Shown: piece after piece, positions 1 through 9,511 of the stretch
Layout of the letters: the number at the start of each line of letters is the position of its first letter
Position numbering within the stretch: position 1 is the first letter of the stretch
Source: Eurosta solidaginis
Taxonomy: Eukaryota > Arthropoda > Insecta > Diptera > Tephritidae
Assembly: GCF_040869045.1 (NCBI RefSeq)
Contig: NC_090319.1
Location: forward strand, 338,252,302-338,316,301
DNA: 64,000 nucleotides
Direction: 5' to 3'
Program-made: the position numbers and the translations under genes
Notes under the pieces: model-generated
What the model saw: only the letters and a program-made list of their open reading frames with translations
What the model was told of the DNA's origin: nothing
Databases searched by the model: none

Positions 1-325
1 GTGCCACCGCTGCTACGACGACCGTTGGCCGTTCGCCATCCTACCGCCGTTAAGCCGCTGCATCCGTCACGCCGCTGCTACGACGACCGTTGGCCGTTCG
101 CCATCCTACCGCCGTTGAGCCGCTGTATCCGTCCCGCCACTGCTACGACGACCGTTGGCCGTCCGCCGTCCTACCGCCGTTGAGCCGCTGCATCCGTCAC
201 GCCGCTGCTACGACGATCGTTGGCCGCACGCCATCCTACCGCCGTTAAGCCGCTGCACCCGTCACGTCGCTGCTACAACGACCGTTGGCCGCTCGCCATC
301 CTACCGCCGTTAAGCCGCTGCATCA
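1..325. repeat. 65-bp GC-rich tandem minisatellite, about 5 copies
   Basis: The motif accgttggcc (atcgttggcc in one copy) recurs at 21, 86, 151, 216 and 281, exactly 65 bases apart. The unit is rich in CCG and CGACG, in strong contrast to the AT-rich remainder. Because 65 is not a multiple of three, the open frames across it shift between copies and are not evidence of a protein. The array runs off the left edge of the window, so its full length is unknown. Confidence 0.9.
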
Positions 326-745
326 CCGTCCATCCAGTTCGCTGGTGCCGTCACTTCGTCTATACCGCTACACCTATCCGTCCGCTAATACTGTCCGCCG
401 TCCAGCCACTGCGCTCATACTACTGTACCAATCCGTCCGCTAATACTGTCCGCCGTCCGGCCGCCGCGCTGATCCCGCCGCTGCTCCCGGACAACCGTAC
501 CATCCCGCCCGCTACTGCACCGTCGCTAAACCACCGTACCGACCCCTCCGCTACTACTACGCCTATTAGCCACCGCCTCCATCTTTGCACGGAAAGCTGC
601 TGTCCGCCTAATATCCCCAGCCGTGTGTGCGTGCGTTCGTAACACATAAATATCGTGTATTTATTCAGTAGGGGTTTGTGGGACCTTTACTCGACTCTGG
701 ATTGACTGAGTGTTACCCCAGCCTTAGACAAAACCCACCTCATAA
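326..745. repeat. Degenerate CCG-rich extension, then unique sequence
   Basis: To about 640 the sequence stays rich in CCG, and a short block reading tccgtccgctaatactgtcc occurs twice (near 375 and 428), suggesting a decayed second repeat type. Open frames exist on both strands, but their composition follows the repeat. From 650 to 745 the base composition changes abruptly to AT-rich sequence; I see no gene. Confidence 0.5.
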
Positions 746-1649
746 GTATAAAAGTAAATTATGTCAACATTCGACTCCAGTAATGAATTGGTGCAACAAA
801 ATACATAGATAAAAGAAAATTTCAAAATGGGGGTAACTCCGCCCTTTTTCATTTAATTCGTCTAGAATACTTTTAATGCCATAAGTCGAACAAAAATTTA
901 CCAATCCTTGTGAAATTTGGTAGGGACATAGATTCTATGACGATAACGGTTTTCTGTGAAAATGGGCGAAATCGGTTGAAGCCACGCCCAGGTTTTATAC
1001 ACAGTCGGCCGTCTGTCCTTCCGCTCGGCCGTTAACACGATAACTTGAGCAAAAATCGATATATCTTTACTAAACTTAGTTCACGTACTTATCTGAAGTC
1101 ACTTTATATAGGTATAAAATATGGCCGAAATCCGACTATGGCCACCCCCAATTTTCCGATATCGAAAATTACGAAAATGAAAAAAATGCCATAATTCTGT
1201 ACCAAATATGAAAAAAGAGATGAAACATGGTAATTGGATTGGTTTTTTGACGCAAAATATAACTTTAGAAAAAACTTTGTAAAATGGGTGTGACACCTAC
1301 CATACCAAGTAGAGGAAAATGAAAAAGTTCTGCAGGGCGAAATCAAAAGCCCTTGGAATCTTGGCAGGAGTACTGTTCGTCGTATGACATATATAAATAA
1401 ATTAGCGGTACCCGACAGAAGATGCTCTGGGTCACCCTGGTCCACATTTTGGTCGACCTATGGAACTAAGGCCCACTACGTTTTAAATAATCATTAACAC
1501 CTTTCATTTGATACACATGTCATACAAACACATCCCAGGGTTACCCTAGGTTCATTTTGCTAAATGGTGGTTTTCCCTTATTTTGTCTCCAAAGCTCTCA
1601 GCTGAGTATGTAATGTTCGGTTACATCCGAACTTAGCTTTTCTTACTTG
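746..1649 (+). mobile_element. Helentron-like element, subfamily 1, 5'-truncated
   Basis: From about 746 the sequence matches the interior of the complete copies further right (compare 4460-5170), so the 5' half is missing. The 3' end is intact: a subterminal repeat ctcagctgagtatg, the hairpin GTTCGG-6 nt-CCGAAC and the terminal CTTACTTG before TT. The internal tandem array is reduced to a few tens of bases. No protein is encoded. Non-autonomous and old, judging by substitutions. Confidence 0.7.
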
Positions 1650-1932
1650 TTATTATTGCTATTGACATTTTGCACGCATATTTTTGTAAGTAAGTTTATG
1701 AATATGTATAAATTTTGTATTACATGATCTGTCTCAACGATGTGACGGTGAATAACAATTTATAACTATTTCGAGTAAGGGTGTTATCGAATCGATTTAA
1801 AAAATAGACATAGATATGTAGATACATAACATCGGGAAAGAATAAAAAACTTGAGGGACAAGAGGTAGAGAACTAATTGAAACTAGGGTCGTTTTTCAAG
1901 CAAGCAAAGGCTAATAAAATTGAAGGTCGAAC
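1650..1932. other. Unannotated AT-rich spacer
   Basis: No convincing reading frame, RNA gene or repeat relationship to the rest of the window was seen here. Confidence 0.4.
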
Positions 1933-1941
1933 CGATATTAC

Positions 1942-2063
1942 TTACTTACTTAATTGGCGCTTAACCGTCTAAACGGTTATGACCGTCCAACAAGGCGCGC
2001 CAGTCGCTCCTTCGCTCCGCCAACCGGCGGCAATTGGTCACACCAAGGTAGTTTAAATCGTTT
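1942..2063 (-). mobile_element. RTE-type LINE 3' end, 5'-truncated, with target duplication
   Basis: Read on the minus strand this segment encodes a short C-terminal peptide containing RRLAERRSDWRALLDGHNR, then a stop and a tail of (TAAG) units, as expected for the 3' end of a LINE with a simple-repeat tail. The 9-bp CGATATTAC occurs directly on both sides (1933-1941 and 2064-2072) and is the likely target-site duplication. The assignment to an RTE-like group rests on the tail and on recognition of this peptide as a frequent LINE C-terminus in flies; the clade is an inference. Confidence 0.65.
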
Positions 2064-2072
2064 CGATATTAC

Positions 2073-2435
2073 AATTACAGAAACTATCCTCAGATCTTTC
2101 ACATACATGTTCCAGGATACCCCCAAAGCTTGATTTTATAGCTGCTGCCTAATTGGCCTTCTTTGAAGTATTAAAAAAGGCGTATCGATACGGAATTTTT
2201 TCGAGACACTATTCATAACGAAGTCTAATAAAAAGTGAAAAAAGAGAATAGGAACAATTTTCCGAAAGTCTGATAGTCTAACAATTCCAACACGGAGAGT
2301 ACTTGGTTTTAGATTTAAACTGACGTACCTACCACCGCAATTAATGGTGTGTTACTTGTGAAGGAAATCAGGAGTGAAATGAAGCTGGATAGGGTTATAA
2401 GTCATGATAATCGCAATCTCTTTTCCCACAATCAA
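2073..2435. other. Unannotated spacer
   Basis: AT-rich sequence without a supported gene. Nothing recognisable apart from the end of the preceding target duplication. Confidence 0.4.
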
Positions 2436-2437
2436 AT

Positions 2438-2800
2438 TAAATAATTCTTGCCAACAGATCCTACTTGGACTGAGCAGACAATTAAAAAGTAAAACCCTCT
2501 CTCGACGAAAAAAATCACGTTCTACAAGTCACCCATCATAGCTGTCCTGATGTATGGGTCGAAACCATGGACGGTGTCGAGATAAAGTAAGATAGCTCTT
2601 GGAGTAGTGGAGATAAAAGTTCTCCGGAAGATATGTGTTCCTGTCCTTGACGTTGACTGCGAGATTCCAAGAAAGTTTATTGATGAGCTTTACGCAGACA
2701 TTAAAATAAAGCATCGGATAAGAACCCAAAGGCTTCACTGGCTAGGTCATGTTATGCAAATGGACGAATGCGCATCGGTCAAGAAAGTATTTCAGTGGAC
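2438..2800 (+). pseudogene. LINE reverse-transcriptase C-terminal fragment (RTE-like), degenerate
   Basis: Conceptual translation in shifting frames gives the thumb and C-terminal region of a LINE ORF2. Recognisable blocks are an EIKVLRKIC segment, a FIDELYADI segment, and RIRTQRLHWLGHVMQMDE at about 2716-2769, the RTQRLRWLGHVxRM signature seen in many insect RTE-type elements. Several stops and frameshifts occur upstream of 2600. The same domain appears independently at 48535-49050. It is a dead fragment with no neighbouring endonuclease domain. Confidence 0.7.
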
Positions 2801-3116
2801 ATCTCAGTTTGGAAGTAGAGAAGGGGGATACCTCCACTAAGTTGGGAGAGGCTATAAAAACTAAAATCTGATTTCATATGCGCATCATATCGCACATCTA
2901 GGTCAGTAGGGAGCTAACTCAAAAATCTGAAATTTCGAAGCTAAAATTACCACCGGACCTCCCAATTCAGTACCTATCAAACTGTATAGTCGATTAAATA
3001 ATACCTCCACTAATCAACGAGAAAGACGTTGTAAAAATTTATAATTACATTGGCGCATATCGGAGAGGCAATCAGTGTTTTCAAAAAATTGCGATTTTGG
3101 GAGTTGAAATCTTTGA
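2801..3116. other. Unannotated spacer
   Basis: No gene or repeat supported. It ends at the ATGG target duplication (3117-3120) of the LTR array that follows. Confidence 0.4.
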
Positions 3117-3120
3117 ATGG
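3117..3120. repeat. Target-site duplication ATGG, left
   Basis: ATGG directly precedes the first LTR and recurs immediately after the third LTR at 16201-16204. A four-base duplication is typical of Ty3/gypsy integrases. Only four bases long, so chance agreement is possible, but both LTR ends sit exactly against it. Confidence 0.6.
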
Positions 3121-3575
3121 TATAAAAGATTAAAATGCAATAAAAAGAGTTGTGACCTTAATGAGTGACTTCTGAATGAATGAATGTCTCTTTATTCAAA
3201 TATTTCAGCTTATTTATATTAAATTATTCGAAACATATTCTTACATACATATTTACATTTAAGCATACATACTTACATGCATATCTACCTTAAGCATACA
3301 TACTTACATACCTACATACAACTCGATACAAAATATGTACCTGCACATCTGTGACTTCTATGGGAAATGCAATGTTTGCAAATTTGCTAGAATTCAAATT
3401 TGTTTGGTTGTGTGTTGTACACACACCTGTATTAAATCGTGTGAATGGCTATGTCAGCAATAATTATCAAATGCATATTTATGTGTTGGTGAAAATTTAG
3501 ACTATTTTTGTAGCAGGGTAGCATATTAGACTGATTTAAATATTTGGGATTAAATTGTTGGCTGTTTACACTGCA
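3121..3575 (-). repeat. LTR 1 of tandem LARD-like element
   Basis: Aligns along its whole length with LTR 2 and LTR 3. It starts TATAAAAG where the other copies have TGTAAAAT, so the outer CA dinucleotide (minus-strand end) has mutated. It contains a run of TACATACTTACATGC-type short repeats. In minus orientation it is the 3' LTR of the array. Confidence 0.8.
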
Positions 3576-3813
3576 TCTCCCGTTTTTTTAGATTGCTTAT
3601 GCATTTGGAGAATGCATGAGTGTTCTATTTTTATAAATTAATTCTACTTTTGTATTTTATGTTTGTAGGTTGAAGATTTTCTTATTTTCTTATAAGTCTA
3701 TTTTTGTGTATTTTTATTTTCTTATTATTTATGATATTGCTATTCTCTATGTTACTGAGAAATTTTTGCTTATCCTCATTTCCTATTCTAGATGGGATTA
3801 AAGTGTCATTATT
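3576..3813 (-). repeat. LARD internal region, copy 1, right-hand end (minus orientation)
   Basis: Matches 12646-12890 of the second internal copy. Next to LTR 1 lies, on the minus strand, an A-rich then GCGGGAGATG-like purine stretch that could serve as the polypurine tract. The copy is interrupted at 3814 by a T-run insertion and resumes at 9512. Confidence 0.75.
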
Positions 3814-6405
3814 ATACTCAGTTGAGCAGAGCTCACAGAGTATATTAAGTTTGATTGGATAACGGTTGGTTGTACATATATAAAGGAATCGAGATAGATA
3901 TAGACTTCCATCTATCAAAATAATCAGGATCGAAAAAAAATTTGAATGAGCCATGTCCGTCCGTCCGTCCGTCCGTCCGTTAACACGATAACTTGAGTAA
4001 ATTTTGAGGTATCTTGATGAAATTTGGTGTGTAGATTCCTGAGAACTCATCTCAGATCGCTATTTAAAATGAACGATATCGGACTATAACCACGCCCACT
4101 TTTTCGATATCGAAAATTTCGAAAAACGGAAAAAGTGCGATAATTCATTACAAAAGACAGATAAAGCGACGAAACTTGATAAATGAGTTGAACTTATGAC
4201 TCAGAATAGAAAATTAGTAAAATTTTGGACAATGGGCGTGGCACCGCCCACTTTTAAAAGAAGGTAATTTAGAAGTTTTGCAAGCTGTAATTTGGCAGCC
4301 GTTGAAGATATCATGATGAACTTTGCCAGGAACGTTACTGCTATTACTATATGTGCGCTCAATAAAAATTAGCAAAATCGGAGAAGGACCACGCCTACTT
4401 TTAAAATAAAATTTTTTTTAAAGTAAAATTTTAACAAAAAATTTAATATCTTTACAGTATATAAGTAAATTATGTCCACATTCAACACCAGTAATGATAT
4501 GGTGCAACAAAATACAAAAATAAAAGAAAATTTCAAAATGGGCGTGGCTCCGCCCTTTTTCATTTAATTTGTCTAGGATACTTTTAACGCCATAATTCGA
4601 ACAAAAACTAACCAATCCTTTTGAAATTTGGTATGCGCATAGATTTTATAACGTTAACTGTTTTCTGTGAAAATGGGCGAAATCGGTTGATGCCACGCCC
4701 AGTTTTTATACACAGTCGTCCGTCTGTCCTTCCGCATGGCCGTTAACACGATAACTTGAGCACAAATCGGCATATCTTTAATGAACTTAGTTCACGTGCT
4801 TACTTGAACTCACTTTATCTTGGTATGAAAAATGAACGAAATCCGACTATGACCACGCCTACTTTTTCGATATCGAAAATTACGAAAAATGAAAAAAATG
4901 CCATAATTTTATACCAAATACGAAAAAAGGGATGAAACATGGTAAGGTAATTGGATTGTTTTATTGACGCGAAATATAACTTTAGAAAAAACTTTATAAA
5001 ATGGTTGTGACACCTACCATATTAAGTAGAAGAAAATTAAAAAAGTTCTGCAGGGCGAAATAAAAAACCCTTAAAATCTTGGCAGGTACTACATATATAA
5101 ATAAATTAGCGGTATCCAACAGATGATGTTCTGGGTCACCCTGGTCCACATTTTGGTGATATCTGGAAAATGCCTTCACATATACAACTACCACCACTCA
5201 CTTTTAAAACTCTCAATAATACCTTTAATTTGATACCCATATCTTACAAACTTATTCTAGAGTCACCCCTGGTCCACCTTTATGGCGATATCTCGAAAAG
5301 GCGTCCACCTATAGAGGTAAGTCCCACGCCCTTTTAAAATACTCATTAAAACCTTTCATTTGATACCCATATCGTACAAACATATTCTAAAGTCACCCCT
5401 GGTCCACCTTTATGGCGATATCCCGAAAAGGCGAACACCTATAGAACGAAGGCCACTTTTAAAAATACTCATTAACACCTTTCATTTGATACCCATATCG
5501 TACAAACGCATTCTAGAGTCACCCCTGGTCCACCTTTATGGCGATATCTCGAAAAGGCGACCACCTATACAACAACCACCACTCCCTTTTAAAACCCTCA
5601 TTAATACCTTTAATTTGATACCCATATCGTACAAACACATTCTAGAGTCACCCCTGGTCCACCTTTTTGGCGATATTTCGAAACGGCATCCACCTATAGA
5701 ACTAAGGCCCACTCCCTTTTAAAATACTCATTAACACCATTCGTTTGATGCCCATATTGAACAAACAAATTCTAGGGTCACCCCTGGTCCACCTTTATAA
5801 CGATATCTCGAAACGGCATCCACCTATGGAACTAAGGATTACTCCCTTTTAAAATACTCATTAACACCTTTCATTTGATACCCATATCGTACAAACGCAT
5901 TCTAGAGTCACCCCTGGTCCACCTTTATGGCGATATCTCGAAAAGGCGACCACCTATACAACAACCACCACTCCCTTTTAAAACCCTCATTAATACCTAT
6001 AATTTGATACCCATATCGTACAAACACATTCTAGAGTCACCCCTGCTCCACCTTTGTGGCGATATCTCGAAACGGCGTCCACCTATGGAACTAAGGATTA
6101 CTCCCTTTTAAAATACTCATTAACACCTTTCATTTGATACCCATATCGTACAAACGCATTCTAGAGTCAACCCTGATCCACCTTTATGGCTATATCCCTA
6201 AATGGCGTCCACCTATAGAACTATGGCCCACTCCCTCATAAAATACTCTTTAATGCCTTTCATTTGACACACATGTCATACAAACATATTCCAGGTTTTC
6301 CCTCGGTTCATTTTCCTACATGGTTATTTTCCCTTATGTTGTCACCATAGCTCTCAATTGAGTATTTAATGTTCGGTTACACCCGAACTTAACCTTCCTT
6401 ACTTG
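3814..6405 (+). mobile_element. Helentron-like element, subfamily 1, complete copy (first of a tandem pair)
   Basis: The 5' end is ATACTCAGTTGAG and the 3' region carries its reverse complement with one mismatch (ctcaattgagtat), then the hairpin GTTCGG-TTACAC-CCGAAC and the terminal CTTACTTG in front of T residues. In between are a (TCCG)n stretch, GGCGTGG/CCACGCCC blocks, two copies of the palindrome TTTTCGATATCGAAAA, and about eight copies of a 127-130 bp tandem repeat (5200-6240). No protein-coding region is present; apparent frames across the tandem array follow its periodicity. The ends, hairpin, T-run target and central repeats fit a non-autonomous Helentron (HINE, DINE-1-like). The Rep-helicase source element is not in the window. 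Confidence 0.75.
5200..6240. repeat. 127-130 bp tandem repeat array inside Helentron-like element
   Basis: The phrase atttgatacccatatcgtac recurs about every 128 bases, followed each time by ctagagtcacccctggtcc and by ggcgatatctcgaaaaggcg. Copies differ by scattered substitutions. The unit resembles a small satellite monomer. Repeat number differs between copies of the element elsewhere in the window. Confidence 0.9.
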
Positions 6406-6410
6406 TTTTT

Positions 6411-9400
6411 ATACTCAGTTGAGCAGAGCTCACAGAGTATATTAAGTTTGATTGGATAACGGTTGGTTGTACATATATAAAGGAATCGAGATAGATATAG
6501 ACTTCCATATATCAAAATAATCAGGATCCAAGAAAAATTTGATTGAGCCATGTCCGTCCGTCCGTCCGTCCGTTAACACGATAACTTGAGTAAATTTTGA
6601 GGTATCTTGATGAAATTTGGTATGTAGGTTCCTGTGCACTCATCTCAGATCGCTATTTAAAATGAACGATATCGGACTATAACCACGCCCACTTTTTCGA
6701 TATCGAAAATTTCGAAAACCCGAAAAAATGCGATAATTCATTGCCAAAGGCGGTTAAAGCGATGAAACTTGGTAGATGGGTTGACGTTATGACGCGGAAT
6801 AGAAAATTAGTAAGATTTTGGACAATGGGCGTGGCACCGCCCACTTTTACAAGAAGGTAATTTAAAAGTTTTGCAAGCTGTAATTTGGCAGTCGTTGAAG
6901 ATATCATGATGAAATTTGGCAGGAACGTTACTACTATTACTATATATGTGCTAAATAAGTATTAGCAAAATTGGATGAAGAACACGCCCACTTTTTAAAA
7001 AAATTTTTTTTTAAATTCAAATTTTAACAAAAAATTTTATATCTTTACTGTATATAAGTAAATTAAGTCAAAATTCAACTCCAGTAATGATATGATGCAA
7101 TAAAATACAAAAATAAAAGAAAATTTCAAAATGGGCGTGGCTCCGACCATTTTCATTTAGTTTGTCTAGAATACTTATAATGCCATAAGTCGAACAAAAA
7201 TTTAGCAATCCTTTTGAAATTTGGTAGGAGCATAGATTTTATGACGGTAACTGTTCTCTGTGAAAATGGGCGAAATCGGTGGAAGCCACGCCCAGTTTTT
7301 ATACACAGTCCACCGTCTGTCCTTCCGCTCGGCCGTTAACACAATAACTTGAGCAAAAACCGATATATCTTTACTAAACTCAGCCCACGTACTTATCTGA
7401 ACTCACTTTATCTTGGTATACAAAATGGCCGAAATCCGACCATAACCACGCCCACTTTATCGATATTAAAAATTACGAAAAATGAAAAAAATGCCATAAT
7501 TCTATACCAAATACGAAAAAAGGGATGAAACATGGTAACTGGATTGGTTTATTGACGCAAAATATAACTTTGGAAAAAACTTTGTAAAATGGGTGTGACA
7601 CCTACCATATTAAGTAGAAGAAAATGAAAAAGTTCTACAAGGCGAAATCAACAGCCCTTGGAATCTTGGCAGGAATACTGTTAGTGGTATTGAATATATA
7701 AATAAATTTGCAGTACCCGACAGATGATTTTCTGGATCACCTGGTCCACATTTGGTCGATATCGCGAGAACGCCTTCACATATACATCTAAGGGCCACTC
7801 GCTTTTAAAACCCTCATTAATGCCTTTAATTTGATATGCATATCGTACAAACACATTCTAGAGTCACCCCTGGCCCACCCTAATGGCGATATCTCGAAAA
7901 GGCGTGCACTTATAGACCTAATGCCCACTCCCTCTTAAAATGCTCAGTAACACCTTTCGTTTGATACCCATATCGTAAAAACATTCTAGAGTCACCCCTG
8001 GCTCACCCTAATGGCGATATCTCGAAAAGGCGTCCACCTATAGACCTAATGTCCACTCCCTCTTAAAATGCTCAGTAACACCTTTCGTTTGATACCCATA
8101 TCGTACAAACATTCTAGAGTCACCCCTGGCCCACCCTAATGGCGATATCTCGAAAAGGCGTCCACCTATAGACCTAATGCCCACTCCCTCTTAAAATGAT
8201 CAGTAACACCTTTCGATTGATACCCATATCGTACAAACATTCTAGAGTCACCCCTGGCCCACCCTAATGGCGATATCTCGAAAAGGCGTCCACCTATAGA
8301 CCTAATGCCCACTCCCTCTTAAAATGCTCAGTAACACCTTTCGTTTGATACCCATATCGTACAAACATTCTAGAGTCACCCTTGGTCCACCTTTATGGCG
8401 ATATCTCGAAAAGGCGTCCACCTATAGAACTGAGGATTACTCCCTTTTAAAATACTCATTACCACCTTTCATTTGATACGCATATCGTACAAACACATTC
8501 TAGAGTCACCCTGGCCCACCCTAATGGCGATATCTCGAAAAGGCGTCCACCTATAGACCTAATGCCCACTCCCTCTTAAAATGCTCAGTAACACCTTTCG
8601 TTTGATACCCATATCGTACAAACATTCTAGAGTCACCCCTGGCCCACCCTAATGGCGATATCTCGAAAAGGCGTCCACCTATAGACCTAATGCCTACTCC
8701 CTCTTAAAATGCTCAGTAACACCTTTCGTTTGATACCCATATCGTACAAACATTCTAGAGTCACCCTTGGTCCACCTTTATGGCGATATCTCGAAAAGGC
8801 GTCCACCTATAGAACTAAGGATTACTCCCTTTTAAAATACTCATTACCATCTTTCATTTCATACCCATATCATACAAACACATTCTAGAGTCACCCCTGG
8901 CCCACCCTAATGGCGACATTTCGAAAAGGCGTCCACCTATAGACCTAATTCCCACTCCCTCTTAAAATGCTCAGTAACACCTTTCATTTGATTCCCATAT
9001 CGTACAACTAGAGACACCCCTGGTCCACCTTTATGGCGATATCTCGAAACGGCGTCCACCTAGGGAACTAAGGATCACTCCTTTTCAAAATACTCATTAA
9101 CAGCTTTCATTTGATACCCATATCGTACAAACATATTCTGGAGTCACCCCTGGTCCACCTTTATGGGGATTTCTCGAAAAGGCGTTCACCTATAGAACTA
9201 AAGCCCATTCCCTTTTAAAATACTCATTATCACCTTTCATTTGATACCCATATCGTACAAACACATTCTAGAGTCAGCCCTGGTCCACCTTTATGGCGAT
9301 ATCCCTAAATGGCGTCCATCCATAGAACTATGACCTACTCTCTCTTAAAATACTCTTTAATACCTTCCATTTGATACACATGTCATACAACCACATTCCA

Positions 9401-9511
9401 GGGTTACCCTAGGTTCATTTTCCTACATGGTGATTTTCCTTATTTTGTCTCCATAGCTCTCAACTGAGTATGTAATGTTCGGTTACACCCGAACTTAGCC
9501 TTCCTTACTTG
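6411..9511 (+). mobile_element. Helentron-like element, subfamily 1, complete copy (second of a tandem pair)
   Basis: Begins ATACTCAGTTGAG five T residues after the end of the preceding element and in the same orientation. Its 3' subterminal repeat CTCAACTGAGTAT is an exact reverse complement of the 5' end, followed by the hairpin and CTTACTTG. Its tandem array (about 7820-9350) has around twelve 127-130 bp units and looks internally homogenised: a two-unit pattern alternating gcccaccctaat and gtccaccttta variants is visible. The host sequence resumes at 9512 in frame with the second LARD copy at 12890. Confidence 0.78.
7820..9350. repeat. About twelve 127-130 bp tandem repeats, partly homogenised
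   Basis: Consecutive units from 7960 to 8770 are nearly identical and share derived changes (cctggcccaccctaatgg, cagtaacacctttcgtttg) absent from the array in the neighbouring element, indicating local amplification of a few units after insertion. Confidence 0.85.

Noticed and set aside
220..642. Open frame of 140 codons in the GC-rich repeat
   Set aside because: The 65-bp period is not a multiple of three and the frame is also open on the other strand further on; composition is that of the repeat.
3961..3980. (TCCG)n as a functional microsatellite or CRISPR-like array
   Set aside because: It is a short simple repeat present in all copies of the same mobile element. No CRISPR-type direct repeats with unique spacers exist in the window.
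5360..6111. Frames giving repeated peptides such as ESPLVHLYGDISKRR
   Set aside because: They follow the 127-130 bp tandem repeat in the Helentron-like elements and appear wherever the array does, on either strand, with no start context or domain.
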